Part shown: piece after piece, positions 41,691-49,932 of the stretch | Position numbering within the stretch: position 1 is the stretch's first letter | How the letters are laid out: every line of letters begins with the position of its first letter | DNA from: Lachnospiraceae bacterium | GTDB lineage: Bacteria > Bacillota > Clostridia > Lachnospirales > Lachnospiraceae | DNA: 64,000 nt | Reading direction: 5' to 3' | NCBI GenBank assembly: GCA_024696005.1 | Contig: JAILHF010000023.1 | Span: 38,525 to 102,524 of the forward strand | The notes under the pieces: generated by a model | Database searches by the model: none | What the model saw: only the letters and a program-made list of their open reading frames with translations | Told to the model about the DNA's origin: nothing | Translations under genes and position numbers: made by a program

Positions 41691-42581
41691 TTATTCGAAG
41701 TTCTTCAGCGTAAGCGTGATCTCGAAGCTCTCTTCGCTCTGCCGGGCACTTATCGTTCCGCCCATTTTCTCCGCAAAACGCTTGCAGATATAGAGCCCCA
41801 GACCCGCCCCGCCATCGGAACGCGCAGAATCGGCCTTCACAAAACGCTCAAAGATCCTGTCGGTATCCACCTTTTCTCCGGGATCGGTAAGGATGCTCAG
41901 ACTGACGTTCCCATCCTCTTTCTCATCGATCCGGAATTCCAGACGTTTCTCAGAGTACTTGACCGCGTTGGAGATCAGGTTCTGCACGATCCTCACCAGT
42001 TTCTCACGGTCGGCGAGGACATAATGATTCTGCTCCGACTGGGCGAATTCCGGCTCGATCCCTCTGCTGTCGATCTCCGTGGTTTCCGCAAGGATCTCTT
42101 CGCAGATGATCTCACTTAAGTTTACTTTTTCCATGCGGACGTCGACCCGGTCCGAATCGATCAGCGACAGTTCAAAGAAATCATTTACAAGCTTGTTAAG
42201 ATAACGCGCCCGTTCCAGCGCGATCGCAACGTTTCCTTCCGTCTCCGCCCTGTCATTCGTCTTTTCCGCGATCTGAAGATAGCCGATGATGGAGGTCAGC
42301 GGCGTGCGCATGTCATGGGATATCATCGAGACGGACTCCCTGATCCTCTCCTCATTCTCCCGGCCCTCCGCCCTGACCTTCATGACATCATCGTACAGAC
42401 GGTTTACTTCCAGCACCATGCTTTGCAGCTCCCCGTCGATCAGATCCATGGAGAGATTGCGCCCGTCCTCATTCGCCTTCATGTCTTTGACGATGCCGCG
42501 CATTTCCCTTTTCAGGAGCACCAGTTTCAGTGTCAAAAGGAGGACCAGTATCGCAAGCAGCACGATCACCCCGTATAGCAT
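41691..42581 (-). CDS. Sensor histidine kinase of module D
   Basis: 296 residues with one N-terminal helix (about 3-23), no extracellular domain, HisKA with MISHDMRTPLTSIIGYL near residue 88, N-box NLISNAVKYSE and G2 box GAGLGLYICKR. It is the same size class as the module A kinase and, like it, closes an operon with an ABC transporter. Its partner is the regulator at 44336-45001. Confidence 0.92.
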   Translation of the reverse strand: MLYGVIVLLAILVLLLTLKLVLLKREMRGIVKDMKANEDGRNLSMDLIDGELQSMVLEVNRLYDDVMKVRAEGRENEERIRESVSMISHDMRTPLTSIIGYLQIAEKTNDRAETEGNVAIALERARYLNKLVNDFFELSLIDSDRVDVRMEKVNLSEIICEEILAETTEIDSRGIEPEFAQSEQNHYVLADREKLVRIVQNLISNAVKYSEKRLEFRIDEKEDGNVSLSILTDPGEKVDTDRIFERFVKADSARSDGGAGLGLYICKRFAEKMGGTISARQSEESFEITLTLKNFE

Positions 42582-42606
42582 TTGCCGGTCCTCCTTTCTG
42601 CCAAAG

Positions 42607-43332
42607 TCAGTTCACGTCTTTTCTGTTAAAGATCACGACCGTTCCCGCAACAAGTACTACAATGGCTATTATCGCACAGATCGCGCAAGGTATCAAATCC
42701 GAGTTTTCGCTGCTCTTCGCGAAGCAGAAGAAGGAATGCTCATAGATCGGATTTCCTCCCAGGAAATTCCTCAGGATATTGCCGCCGATGGTTGCGATCA
42801 GCACGGATGTCACAAGCGCAGAGTATACATTGCCGCAGATGTATGTAACCAGGACAAAGAATGCGTCAAATGCGATCAGCTGAAGGAATACAACCAGGAT
42901 CCAGAGAATATCCCTCGGATTGAATCCCTCAAGGGAAAATCCAAACTTGGTTCCGTACAGAATGACCTCACCGATGATCGTCACAATGTGAAACAGGATC
43001 GTCAACACGCTGATGGCAGCCAGTCTGGATATGACGATGGCTGTTCTGCTTGCGCCGGTAACGATCGCCCTGTGAACCGTCCGGTTCGCAAAATCGATCC
43101 CGACATACCATGCCACAAGCATGCCCCAGAGGAATGCGAAGGAACAATCCTGCACGCCCTCCTTGAATCCGTCATACATATTGTGATACATCGCGGCCGC
43201 CGCGGGGCTCAATCCTCCTTTGATGACCATGTAAAGAACGGTAAACGCGTAAAACAAAGAGCAGGCATATACCGGAGTAAATCTCCACATTTTATAGTTT
43301 TCCACCTTTAACTGATTATGCATTTGCGGCAC
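42607..43332 (-). CDS. ABC-2 type transporter permease, module D
   Basis: 241 residues with six hydrophobic segments (near 20-42, 62-80, 100-125, 138-162, 165-185, 208-232). The gene overlaps the ATPase stop by 17 bp. As a single permease it would act as a homodimer. The role is likely antimicrobial export, by analogy with similar operons. Confidence 0.87.
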   Translation of the reverse strand: MPQMHNQLKVENYKMWRFTPVYACSLFYAFTVLYMVIKGGLSPAAAAMYHNMYDGFKEGVQDCSFAFLWGMLVAWYVGIDFANRTVHRAIVTGASRTAIVISRLAAISVLTILFHIVTIIGEVILYGTKFGFSLEGFNPRDILWILVVFLQLIAFDAFFVLVTYICGNVYSALVTSVLIATIGGNILRNFLGGNPIYEHSFFCFAKSSENSDLIPCAICAIIAIVVLVAGTVVIFNRKDVN

Positions 43333-44239
43333 CTCCCGTCAATGTCATGAAATACTCCTCTAACGACTGTTCCTTCTCCGAAAGCTCCGAGATCACGATC
43401 CCCGCTTCCATCAAACGTTTTGACAGCTCAGCCTTCATGCCCGGCTTGCCGAAGATCTTCATCGTGTCATCTGACGTCACCTTATAGGAAATCTCAGGAA
43501 ACGCTTTTTCGAGTATGGTCGCCGTTTCCGGTATGTTGTCATCTTTTACGACGATATAGCGGCTGCATTTTTCTTCCAGCTCCGCATGCGTGGTCGTTTC
43601 AATGATCCTTCCGTGATGGATGAAAATGAAATCCGTCGCCAGAAGATACAGCTCGCTCAGAATGTGGCTTGACACAAAGATCGTGCATTCCCTTTCCTCA
43701 TTGATCCTCTTGAGCATGTTTCTGAGGGTGATGATGTTTTTCGGATCCAGCCCGTTGATCGGCTCATCCAGGATCAGCAGCTGCGGATTCCCGACCATTG
43801 CGATGGCGATCCCGAGTCTCTGCTTCATTCCCATCGAAAGAGTCTTTGCCTTTTTCTCTTTCACATCCGTCAGGCCGACCATCTCTATCACTCTGTCCGT
43901 AACACTCTTATCCGGATTTCCGACGAGGATCCTCTGCAATTCCACATTCCGCCAAACCGTATATTTCGGAAACAGAGCCGGCTCTTCAATGATGGTCCCA
44001 ACGAGCCTGCGCTTCTTTTCGATCTTCTTCGGATCCATCTCTCCCATCAGCGAGAAATCCCCGGAGGTCGGAAAGGCAAGTCCGCTGACGATCTTCATGA
44101 AGGTACTCTTGCCTGCACCGTTTTCTCCGATGAAGCCATAGATCTGATTCTTTCGCAGCGACAAACTCACATTATCCAACGCGCACAAATTCTTATACTT
44201 TTTGGTAAGGTTCCTTGTTTCAAGTATGATGTCACTCAT
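43316..44239 (-). CDS. ABC transporter ATP-binding protein, module D
   Basis: 307 residues with Walker A GENGAGKST, signature LSMGMKQRL, Walker B LLILDEPINGLDP, SSHIL, and a C-terminal extension of about 90 residues like the module A ATPase. The start MSDIILETR was chosen because AAAGGAG lies 8 nt upstream. A CTTTAG direct repeat sits about 70-85 bp upstream. Confidence 0.93.
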   Translation of the reverse strand: MSDIILETRNLTKKYKNLCALDNVSLSLRKNQIYGFIGENGAGKSTFMKIVSGLAFPTSGDFSLMGEMDPKKIEKKRRLVGTIIEEPALFPKYTVWRNVELQRILVGNPDKSVTDRVIEMVGLTDVKEKKAKTLSMGMKQRLGIAIAMVGNPQLLILDEPINGLDPKNIITLRNMLKRINEERECTIFVSSHILSELYLLATDFIFIHHGRIIETTTHAELEEKCSRYIVVKDDNIPETATILEKAFPEISYKVTSDDTMKIFGKPGMKAELSKRLMEAGIVISELSEKEQSLEEYFMTLTGGAANA

Positions 44240-44307
44240 TTCCTGTGCTCCTTTCGTTTTGATGATGTGAGCATAAGATAACAATGTAAGTAAAATATTC
44301 ACCAATC

Positions 44308-44324
44308 CTAAAGAAAAACTAAAG
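44308..44324 (-). promoter_or_regulatory. CTTTAG direct repeat, candidate operator for module D transporter
   Basis: Minus-strand CTTTAG begins at 44324 and again at 44313, 11 bp apart, in the gap between the regulator and the ATPase. The same half-site with the same phase occurs upstream of the module B transporter (12131-12153). Confidence 0.6.
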
Positions 44325-44335
44325 AAATACCGCCC

Positions 44336-45001
44336 TTACTTTGAAAGGCGGTATCCCATTCCATACACGGTGTCGATATACGGTTCCTCCGTGATCCTTG
44401 CGATCTTCTTGCGGAGGTTGCTCATGTGAACGTTCATGGTATTGTCTTCACTCAGATATTCCTCACCCGTGATGCTCTCAAAAAGATTCCGCTTGGAAAA
44501 GACCTTGTTGGGATTGCTCATCATCAGCTCCAGTATGCTGTACTCCATGGTCGTGCAGGCGATCTCCTGCCCGCCAAGGAAGGCCCTCTTTGATTCCTTG
44601 TCGAGCCTCAGATCCTTATGCTTCAGCTCCGTCGCCTGCTTCGCACCACCGGCTCTTCGCAGCACCGCCCCGACACGGAGGATCACCTCATCCACGTCAA
44701 ACGGTTTGCTGATATAATCATCCGCTCCGAGCCTTAAAAGCTCGATCCTGTTCACCACTTCATTCTTGGCGGAAAGAACGATGGCCGGCGTGTTCCTTGT
44801 GGTCCTGAGCTCCTTCAGGACTTCCTCTCCCGTCTTTTTCGGCAGCATCAGATCCAGCAGGATCAGCTCATATTCCTTTTCCGTCGCCTTTGCAAGTCCT
44901 TCTTCACCGTCCAGCGCACTTTCCGCCTCGAATCCGTTATCGGAAAGGACTTTGCAAAGAAGCTTATTGATCATGACGTCATCTTCTATTACGAGTATCA
45001 A
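44336..45001 (-). CDS. OmpR-family response regulator, module D
   Basis: 221 residues: receiver (IEDDVMIN acidic pair, LLDLMLPKK phospho-Asp near 51, SKPF Lys) and winged helix (VHMSNLRKKIARI recognition helix, GMGYRL wing). It is first in a unit of regulator, ATPase, permease and kinase, with a CTTTAG direct repeat in the gap to the ATPase. Confidence 0.92.
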   Translation of the reverse strand: MILVIEDDVMINKLLCKVLSDNGFEAESALDGEEGLAKATEKEYELILLDLMLPKKTGEEVLKELRTTRNTPAIVLSAKNEVVNRIELLRLGADDYISKPFDVDEVILRVGAVLRRAGGAKQATELKHKDLRLDKESKRAFLGGQEIACTTMEYSILELMMSNPNKVFSKRNLFESITGEEYLSEDNTMNVHMSNLRKKIARITEEPYIDTVYGMGYRLSK

Positions 45002-45073
45002 GCTGCCACCTCCATCATCCCCTAAAATGCGGTTTTCCTTTCGAATCCTCCGCAGATCCTCTGCCCTGCCACG

Positions 45074-45619
45074 TCATTTTCCGCACGACAGCTGCAGTGA
45101 GACGTATTCATGTCCCGTTGCCGGAAGAAAGCGTTTCAGAATATCTTCCGTTTTTATCTTGAGACTGGAGGTGTTAACGCAGGGATGACATCCGATGTAT
45201 TCGCCCTTTAGCACATCTTCATCGATCAGAAGCTGCACCACTCTGTCCCTGTCGTTCATGAGCCCCATGATGCTGACGGATCCCGGCTTTATGTCAAGAT
45301 ATTTCAGCATGTCTTCTTCACCGGCAAAGGACAGTCTGGATGAACCGATCAGATCACATACTTCCCTTGTCCTGAACTGCTTGTCCCCGGGCATCATGAG
45401 CAGGTAGAAGCTGCTTTTATTCCTGGGACAGAGAAACAGATTCTTGCAGATCACAACACCGAGTATCGCATCGATCTCATTGCAGGCCTCCATGTTGTCG
45501 GCCGCCTCATGATCCGTTCTCTGATAGTCGATGTGCAGACTGTCAAGAAAATCATAGGTTCTGATCTCTCTCGGTGTCCTTCCCTCATTTGTTGCAGGTC
45601 TTCCTTCATACAGCTCCAT
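45074..45619 (-). CDS. YbaK/ProX-type prolyl-tRNA deacylase-like protein
   Basis: 181 residues matching the YbaK/EbsC-like editing domain: an N-terminal IRTYDFLDSLHIDYQRTDH, FYLLMMPGDKQF near 98-109, SSRLSFAGEEDM near 121-132 and the C-terminal GCHPCVNTSSLKI near 152-164 typical of ProX (PrdX) proteins. The family removes Ala mis-attached to tRNA-Pro, in trans. It lies just downstream of the module E kinase. Confidence 0.87.
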   Translation of the reverse strand: MELYEGRPATNEGRTPREIRTYDFLDSLHIDYQRTDHEAADNMEACNEIDAILGVVICKNLFLCPRNKSSFYLLMMPGDKQFRTREVCDLIGSSRLSFAGEEDMLKYLDIKPGSVSIMGLMNDRDRVVQLLIDEDVLKGEYIGCHPCVNTSSLKIKTEDILKRFLPATGHEYVSLQLSCGK

Positions 45620-45650
45620 CACTTCATCTCTCCCTCTCAATTGTTTTAGC

Positions 45651-46988
45651 TTAAAGCGGAAGGAACAGGACCAGCTCCGTCTCATGATCTCCCGTTTTCA
45701 TCCGCAGGTCGCCCCCCAGCTTTCCGGCGATGAGCCTCGCCTCGTAGAGTCCGACTCCGCTGCCGTTCACGTTTTTCGAATTGGAGCCTCTCCACAGACT
45801 GTTAAAAACAAAGGGAAGCTCCGTATCCGGAAGGGTCTCCCCGCTGTTGACTACAGAGATGAAATGCCCTTCCTCCCTTTTCTCCATTTTCAGGACCACG
45901 TTCTTTCCGTCCCCGTATTTGATCGCGTTATCCAGGATCTGTCGCAGGATCCTCCGGACTCCGTTCAGATCGCTGTTGATCAGCGGGTTGCCCTCCGCCT
46001 CCACCCGAAACGAGATCCGCGCAAGCTTGAAGGCATTCGAATATTCTTCCTCGATAAACTTCTTTATCTCGTCCCTGTAAAAAGCTTTCGCCTCCGGATC
46101 ATATTCAAAGATGGCCGTATTTGTTTCATCCACGGCCGCCGCGACCAGCCGTTCGATCTCATCGGCCTTGCCCTCGATCTTCCGTGCCAGTTCGGCGTCC
46201 TTCTCGTTGATCCTGCCCTCCGGATCATAAAGCCCCGTCGCTATTGCCTCCGCCATCAGCTTGATATTGACTGCAGGTGTCTTTATCCCGTGAACCAGAG
46301 TCGTCACGAGCTTCTGATGATCCGAATTCATCTTCCTGAGTGTCTTCCGGTCATTTTCCAGCTTATCCGAAAGCATGTTCATTCCCCAGACATAACGCCC
46401 GAAAAAGTCATCCTTTTTCGCCGGAAGTTTCTCCGTCATCTCGCCCCTCGAAAGCCTTTCGGGGTAATCGGAAAGCCGGTTAAAGGGGATGATCACCTTC
46501 CCGCAGATCCAAAGACTGTAAATAAGCGTCAGAATGGCTGCTGCCAGGATTCCGGCATTCATGAGCAGCTTAAGCTTTTCGTATGCAGGATCAGAGAAAT
46601 GGTACGCGGCGATCCCCACAAGCGATCCGTCCTTTCCGTAGATCCCGCGGATCTTCGTTCCTTCTTCTCCGTATGCAAGCCCGTTCCCTTCCGGCGCGTT
46701 GCCGGATGTATCCAAAAGCACCACCCGGACATCTTCGGGGCAGGCCTCCTTCCCGTAAAGAGCTTCCCACTCGGATCTGCGGGAAAGAAAAACTTCCTCC
46801 CGAAGCTCCTCCGTGCTTGCGGCACCGCTCTCCAGCCGCCGCTCAAGCTCGGCATTGATCCGGTCCGTGACCACATTTCTCTCGCTCTGGCCCTTATCCG
46901 TGATCCTCTTTCCCAGATGGTTCACAGCTGCCAGGAGCAGAGCAAAAAACGCCATCACGCACAAAAACCTGAAAACATAAGATCTCAT
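45651..46988 (-). CDS. Sensor histidine kinase of module E, atypical H-box
   Basis: 445 residues: membrane helices near 5-22 and 140-160, an extracellular domain between them, HAMP, HisKA and HATPase with NGSGVGLYEAR. The H-box reads TLVHGIKTPAVNI near 227-239, with Gly where most HisKA proteins have Asp or Glu after the His. PhoQ-type kinases show a similar His-Ser change, so activity is not excluded. It overlaps the regulator stop by 4 bp. Confidence 0.9.
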   Translation of the reverse strand: MRSYVFRFLCVMAFFALLLAAVNHLGKRITDKGQSERNVVTDRINAELERRLESGAASTEELREEVFLSRRSEWEALYGKEACPEDVRVVLLDTSGNAPEGNGLAYGEEGTKIRGIYGKDGSLVGIAAYHFSDPAYEKLKLLMNAGILAAAILTLIYSLWICGKVIIPFNRLSDYPERLSRGEMTEKLPAKKDDFFGRYVWGMNMLSDKLENDRKTLRKMNSDHQKLVTTLVHGIKTPAVNIKLMAEAIATGLYDPEGRINEKDAELARKIEGKADEIERLVAAAVDETNTAIFEYDPEAKAFYRDEIKKFIEEEYSNAFKLARISFRVEAEGNPLINSDLNGVRRILRQILDNAIKYGDGKNVVLKMEKREEGHFISVVNSGETLPDTELPFVFNSLWRGSNSKNVNGSGVGLYEARLIAGKLGGDLRMKTGDHETELVLFLPL

Positions 46989-47668
46989 GACGTTTCTCCG
47001 AACTGATAGCCCACCTTGTATACGGTCTTTATCAGTTTCGGCTCCCTGGGATTATCTTCGATCTTGTCCCTCAGCCAGCTGATGTATACCCCGAGAGATG
47101 ACTGCTCACTGAAACAATCCGCTCCCCATACATCATTGAAGATCGTCTCCTTTCGGAGTGCCTTCCCCCGGTGCTGCATGAGATAAACAAGCAGTTCGAA
47201 TTCCTTGCCTTTCAGATCCGTCAGTTCACCGTTCTTATATACTTTCCTTGCTCCCACATCAACCGTGATCCCTTCCGCGGAAAGGATCTGTTTCTCCCCG
47301 GCAATGTCATAGGAACGTCTCATCAGAGCCTTGATCTTTGAGGTAAGGACAGGCATGGAAAAGGATTTGTCCACATAGTCGTCCGCCCCGATCTCCATGC
47401 CCAGGATCCGGCTCTCGTCATCACTCTTTGCACTCATCATGAGCACCGGGAGATTTTTGCTTTTCCTGATCTCTCCCAGAGCCTCAAATCCGTCTTTCCC
47501 CGGAAGCATGACATCAAGAAGAAGAAGCTTGAATGCTTCTTCTTCCAGCAGTTTAAGACCTTTCTCCGCACTGTCCGCAAGTACAACGCTCCAGCCTTCC
47601 TTCCCAAGGAAGTCGGCGATCAGCTGCCCCAGGTCCTTGTCATCTTCGATTATCAGTATGTCTGTCAT
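46985..47668 (-). CDS. OmpR-family response regulator, module E
   Basis: 227 residues: receiver (IIEDDKDLG, LLDVMLPGK phospho-Asp near 54, DKSF in place of the usual K-P-x, Lys at 104) and winged helix (VYISWLRDKIEDN, KVGYQF). DKSF lacks the Pro that normally follows the conserved Lys. A promoter (47707-47735) directly precedes it, so regulator and kinase have their own transcript as well as possible read-through from upstream. Confidence 0.9.
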   Translation of the reverse strand: MTDILIIEDDKDLGQLIADFLGKEGWSVVLADSAEKGLKLLEEEAFKLLLLDVMLPGKDGFEALGEIRKSKNLPVLMMSAKSDDESRILGMEIGADDYVDKSFSMPVLTSKIKALMRRSYDIAGEKQILSAEGITVDVGARKVYKNGELTDLKGKEFELLVYLMQHRGKALRKETIFNDVWGADCFSEQSSLGVYISWLRDKIEDNPREPKLIKTVYKVGYQFGETS

Positions 47669-47706
47669 GATCCGCCCCGCCGTCCGTCTCCTCCGATACC
47701 TGTATG

Positions 47707-47735
47707 ATTATAATAGATTCTCCCGGATTTTTCAA
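47707..47735 (-). promoter_or_regulatory. Sigma-A promoter of the module E regulator/kinase pair
   Basis: Minus-strand TTGAAA (47735-47730), 17-bp spacer, TATAAT (47712-47707). The -35 box overlaps the end of the upstream hydrolase gene. Confidence 0.75.
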
Positions 47736-49165
47736 AACGTTCCGATATCGGTGAAAACCACATCGTCCGACGCGCCGTCAGGGCTTATGAAGCTTACCTG
47801 CACCCGTCCGGTGTGATAATCCACGATGATCATCTGCACGGTTCCTCGGCGCCTCACATTCTGGACTGCCGCCTCCCCTTTTCCGAGTCCCTGGTTGACC
47901 CTTTCCTTCGTAAGCATGGTCTTTAATTCCCCTACCGTGAAGCAGTCCTTTGATGCAACCCATTCGTTATATTTGTTAAAACGCACCAGATTATGGGCAT
48001 TTCCGGTGAATCCGTCCTGGTTTCCTTCGGATGCGAAGGAATTGACCACGCACAGGGAATCCTTGTTATCCCAGCTGATGCCGGAAAGAAGGGGCGTATC
48101 CGCATCCCTCAATACCGAATACCCTTTTCCGCTCTCCTGCAGCTGCTTCACCGCATCTTCCGCGCAATAGCTGTGTTCCTTATCGCTTATGATCAGATTA
48201 TGACTCCAGGTGTAATCCGCGCTGTTGGCCACCATGAACTCGCCCACTTCCCGGGCTGTCGTGAACTCTTCAAGAGCATGCTTAAGGTCATAGGTATAGC
48301 ATTTTCTGTCTTCACAGCTGTAATCCTCGTTCATGCTGCCTACATCCAGGATCGCCGCAAAAACACCGTCGTCATTGATCGCGGATACGATGCTCGTGAA
48401 GCCGAGAAACGATATCCCCGTATACGAATGCTCTCCCTTCCCGGCATGGATCACTGCGTGTGCCCTGCCCATCTGGTTGTTGCTCCCGGGATGCCAGTCC
48501 AGGAGGCGAACCGTGACAGGGTCGCCGCTCGCCGTCTTCTCTCCCCACAGGGAAAGGGCAGAACATGCGGTTCCCCGGAGTGTCTCCGGAATGAGATTAA
48601 AGGTAAGCGCCTCCTCATAGCTGATCACTCCGTCCTCCGCATATCCGTGCACACCTCCCGAAATCTCCTCCGCAAAGGCAAGAAGCTCGTCCCTGTCCTT
48701 ATCCCGCAAGGTCTCTGCCATGGTGAAAACCCGTGTCTCCACTGCGCTGAAGTCATCCGTAAGATCCTTCAGCTGGGAATAGATGTTCTCATAGATATAG
48801 GGTTCCATGACCGCGTGATAATCCGGGAAGGCTTTCATGATCACTTCGGCATACGCCCTGCCTGCTTCTGCAGGCGTATGCTCTTCATAATCCAGGGTCA
48901 CATCGTAATACCTGGTAAGTTTCTTTATCGTACATGCCCCGTTTTCGGAAGAAAACGTCTCCAGGACCGTATCCTCCGTGCCCTCATCCCCGTATTCCGC
49001 AAGCTCCTGCCTGTAAAGATCCCCCACCGGACTCAATGTGCTTGCAGGCTGAACCGGGACTTCGAAGCCGTCGTAGGTGTCTGCTCCGGAGCATCCCGCA
49101 AGCCCGCCCAGGATAAGAGTTGCTCCCATGATGCTGTATATGATGCTTTTCCTGTTCTTTCCCAT
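47732..49165 (-). CDS. Lipoprotein with C45/choloylglycine-hydrolase-like fold, module E
   Basis: 477 residues. A signal peptide ends in GGLAGC, so Cys25 is the lipid anchor. The C45 (Ntn-hydrolase) core is visible: LRGTACSALSL with Cys201 as probable nucleophile, VRLLDWHPGSNNQ near 216-228 and GNAHNLVRFNKYN near 408-420. Such enzymes are acyltransferases, amidases or peptidases activated by self-cleavage before the Cys, which would need a pro-region of about 200 residues; it is present. The start follows GAGGGTGG. It lies between the ATPase and the regulator in one unit. Confidence 0.75.
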   Translation of the reverse strand: MGKNRKSIIYSIMGATLILGGLAGCSGADTYDGFEVPVQPASTLSPVGDLYRQELAEYGDEGTEDTVLETFSSENGACTIKKLTRYYDVTLDYEEHTPAEAGRAYAEVIMKAFPDYHAVMEPYIYENIYSQLKDLTDDFSAVETRVFTMAETLRDKDRDELLAFAEEISGGVHGYAEDGVISYEEALTFNLIPETLRGTACSALSLWGEKTASGDPVTVRLLDWHPGSNNQMGRAHAVIHAGKGEHSYTGISFLGFTSIVSAINDDGVFAAILDVGSMNEDYSCEDRKCYTYDLKHALEEFTTAREVGEFMVANSADYTWSHNLIISDKEHSYCAEDAVKQLQESGKGYSVLRDADTPLLSGISWDNKDSLCVVNSFASEGNQDGFTGNAHNLVRFNKYNEWVASKDCFTVGELKTMLTKERVNQGLGKGEAAVQNVRRRGTVQMIIVDYHTGRVQVSFISPDGASDDVVFTDIGTF

Positions 49166-49167
49166 TT

Positions 49168-49932
49168 TTACCACCCTCTGTCCTGCAGCCAGTTTCTGAG
49201 CTGTCTTTCCCTTACCGCCGTTTCATCCTCACTCTTCATCTTTCCGAGCTTCAGCTCGCCTTCGATGTTCCCGTCGATCAGATAGATCACTCTCTCGCTG
49301 CAGGAAGCAACCTTCTCGCTGTGGGTGACCATCAGAACCGATGTCCCGGCCCTGTTCGCCTTGACCAGTTCATTCATGACCTCCATGGATGCCTTCTGGT
49401 TAAGCGCCCCGGTAGGCTCATCCGCATAGACCATCTTCGGGTTATTGATCAGGGCTCTGCAAAGACAGGCTCTCTGCAGCTGTCCTCCGGACACTTCCGT
49501 CGAATACCGTTCCGCGGTCTCGATGATGCCGAGCCTCCTCATGAGCTCTTCCGCATCCGAATTGACTTCTGCCCTCGGCTTAAGCTTTGCCTGATACCCG
49601 GGAAGGATTATGTTATCCATGATGTTAAGCTTCTTCATCATGTACATTTGCTGGAAAACGAAGCCCATTCTGGTAAGCCTGCATTTCGCCATGTGCTTCC
49701 GGTCAAGCTTTGATATATCCTCTCCGTCAAAGATCACGCTTCCCGAAGTCATCTCATCCATGCCGCTCACGGTATAGAGCAGTGTGGATTTCCCGGAACC
49801 GCTGGGCCCCATGATCGAAACAAACTCCCCTTCCTCCATCCGGAAATTCACATTCTGAAGCACATTATTGCTGTACCCCTCCACCACATAAGTCTTGCAA
49901 AGATCCTTTACATCCAAAACCGCTTTACTCAT
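49168..49932 (-). CDS. ABC transporter ATP-binding protein, module E (MacB/BceA type)
   Basis: 254 residues with Walker A GPSGSGKST, Q-loop FQQMYMMK, signature VSGGQLQRA, Walker B MVYADEPTGALN and TVTHSEKVA-type H-loop (MVTHSEKVA). This is the BceA/LolD/MacB type that pairs with FtsX permeases. It overlaps the permease stop by 8 bp. Confidence 0.93.
   Translation of the reverse strand: MSKAVLDVKDLCKTYVVEGYSNNVLQNVNFRMEEGEFVSIMGPSGSGKSTLLYTVSGMDEMTSGSVIFDGEDISKLDRKHMAKCRLTRMGFVFQQMYMMKKLNIMDNIILPGYQAKLKPRAEVNSDAEELMRRLGIIETAERYSTEVSGGQLQRACLCRALINNPKMVYADEPTGALNQKASMEVMNELVKANRAGTSVLMVTHSEKVASCSERVIYLIDGNIEGELKLGKMKSEDETAVRERQLRNWLQDRGW

Noticed and set aside
45684..47006. A 440-codon plus-strand frame opposite the module E kinase and, similarly, long frames at 7614-9035, 12964-14373 and 16353-17990
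   Set aside because: Codon bias of the real genes keeps the antisense frame open; none has a ribosome site, a recognisable domain or sensible amino-acid composition.
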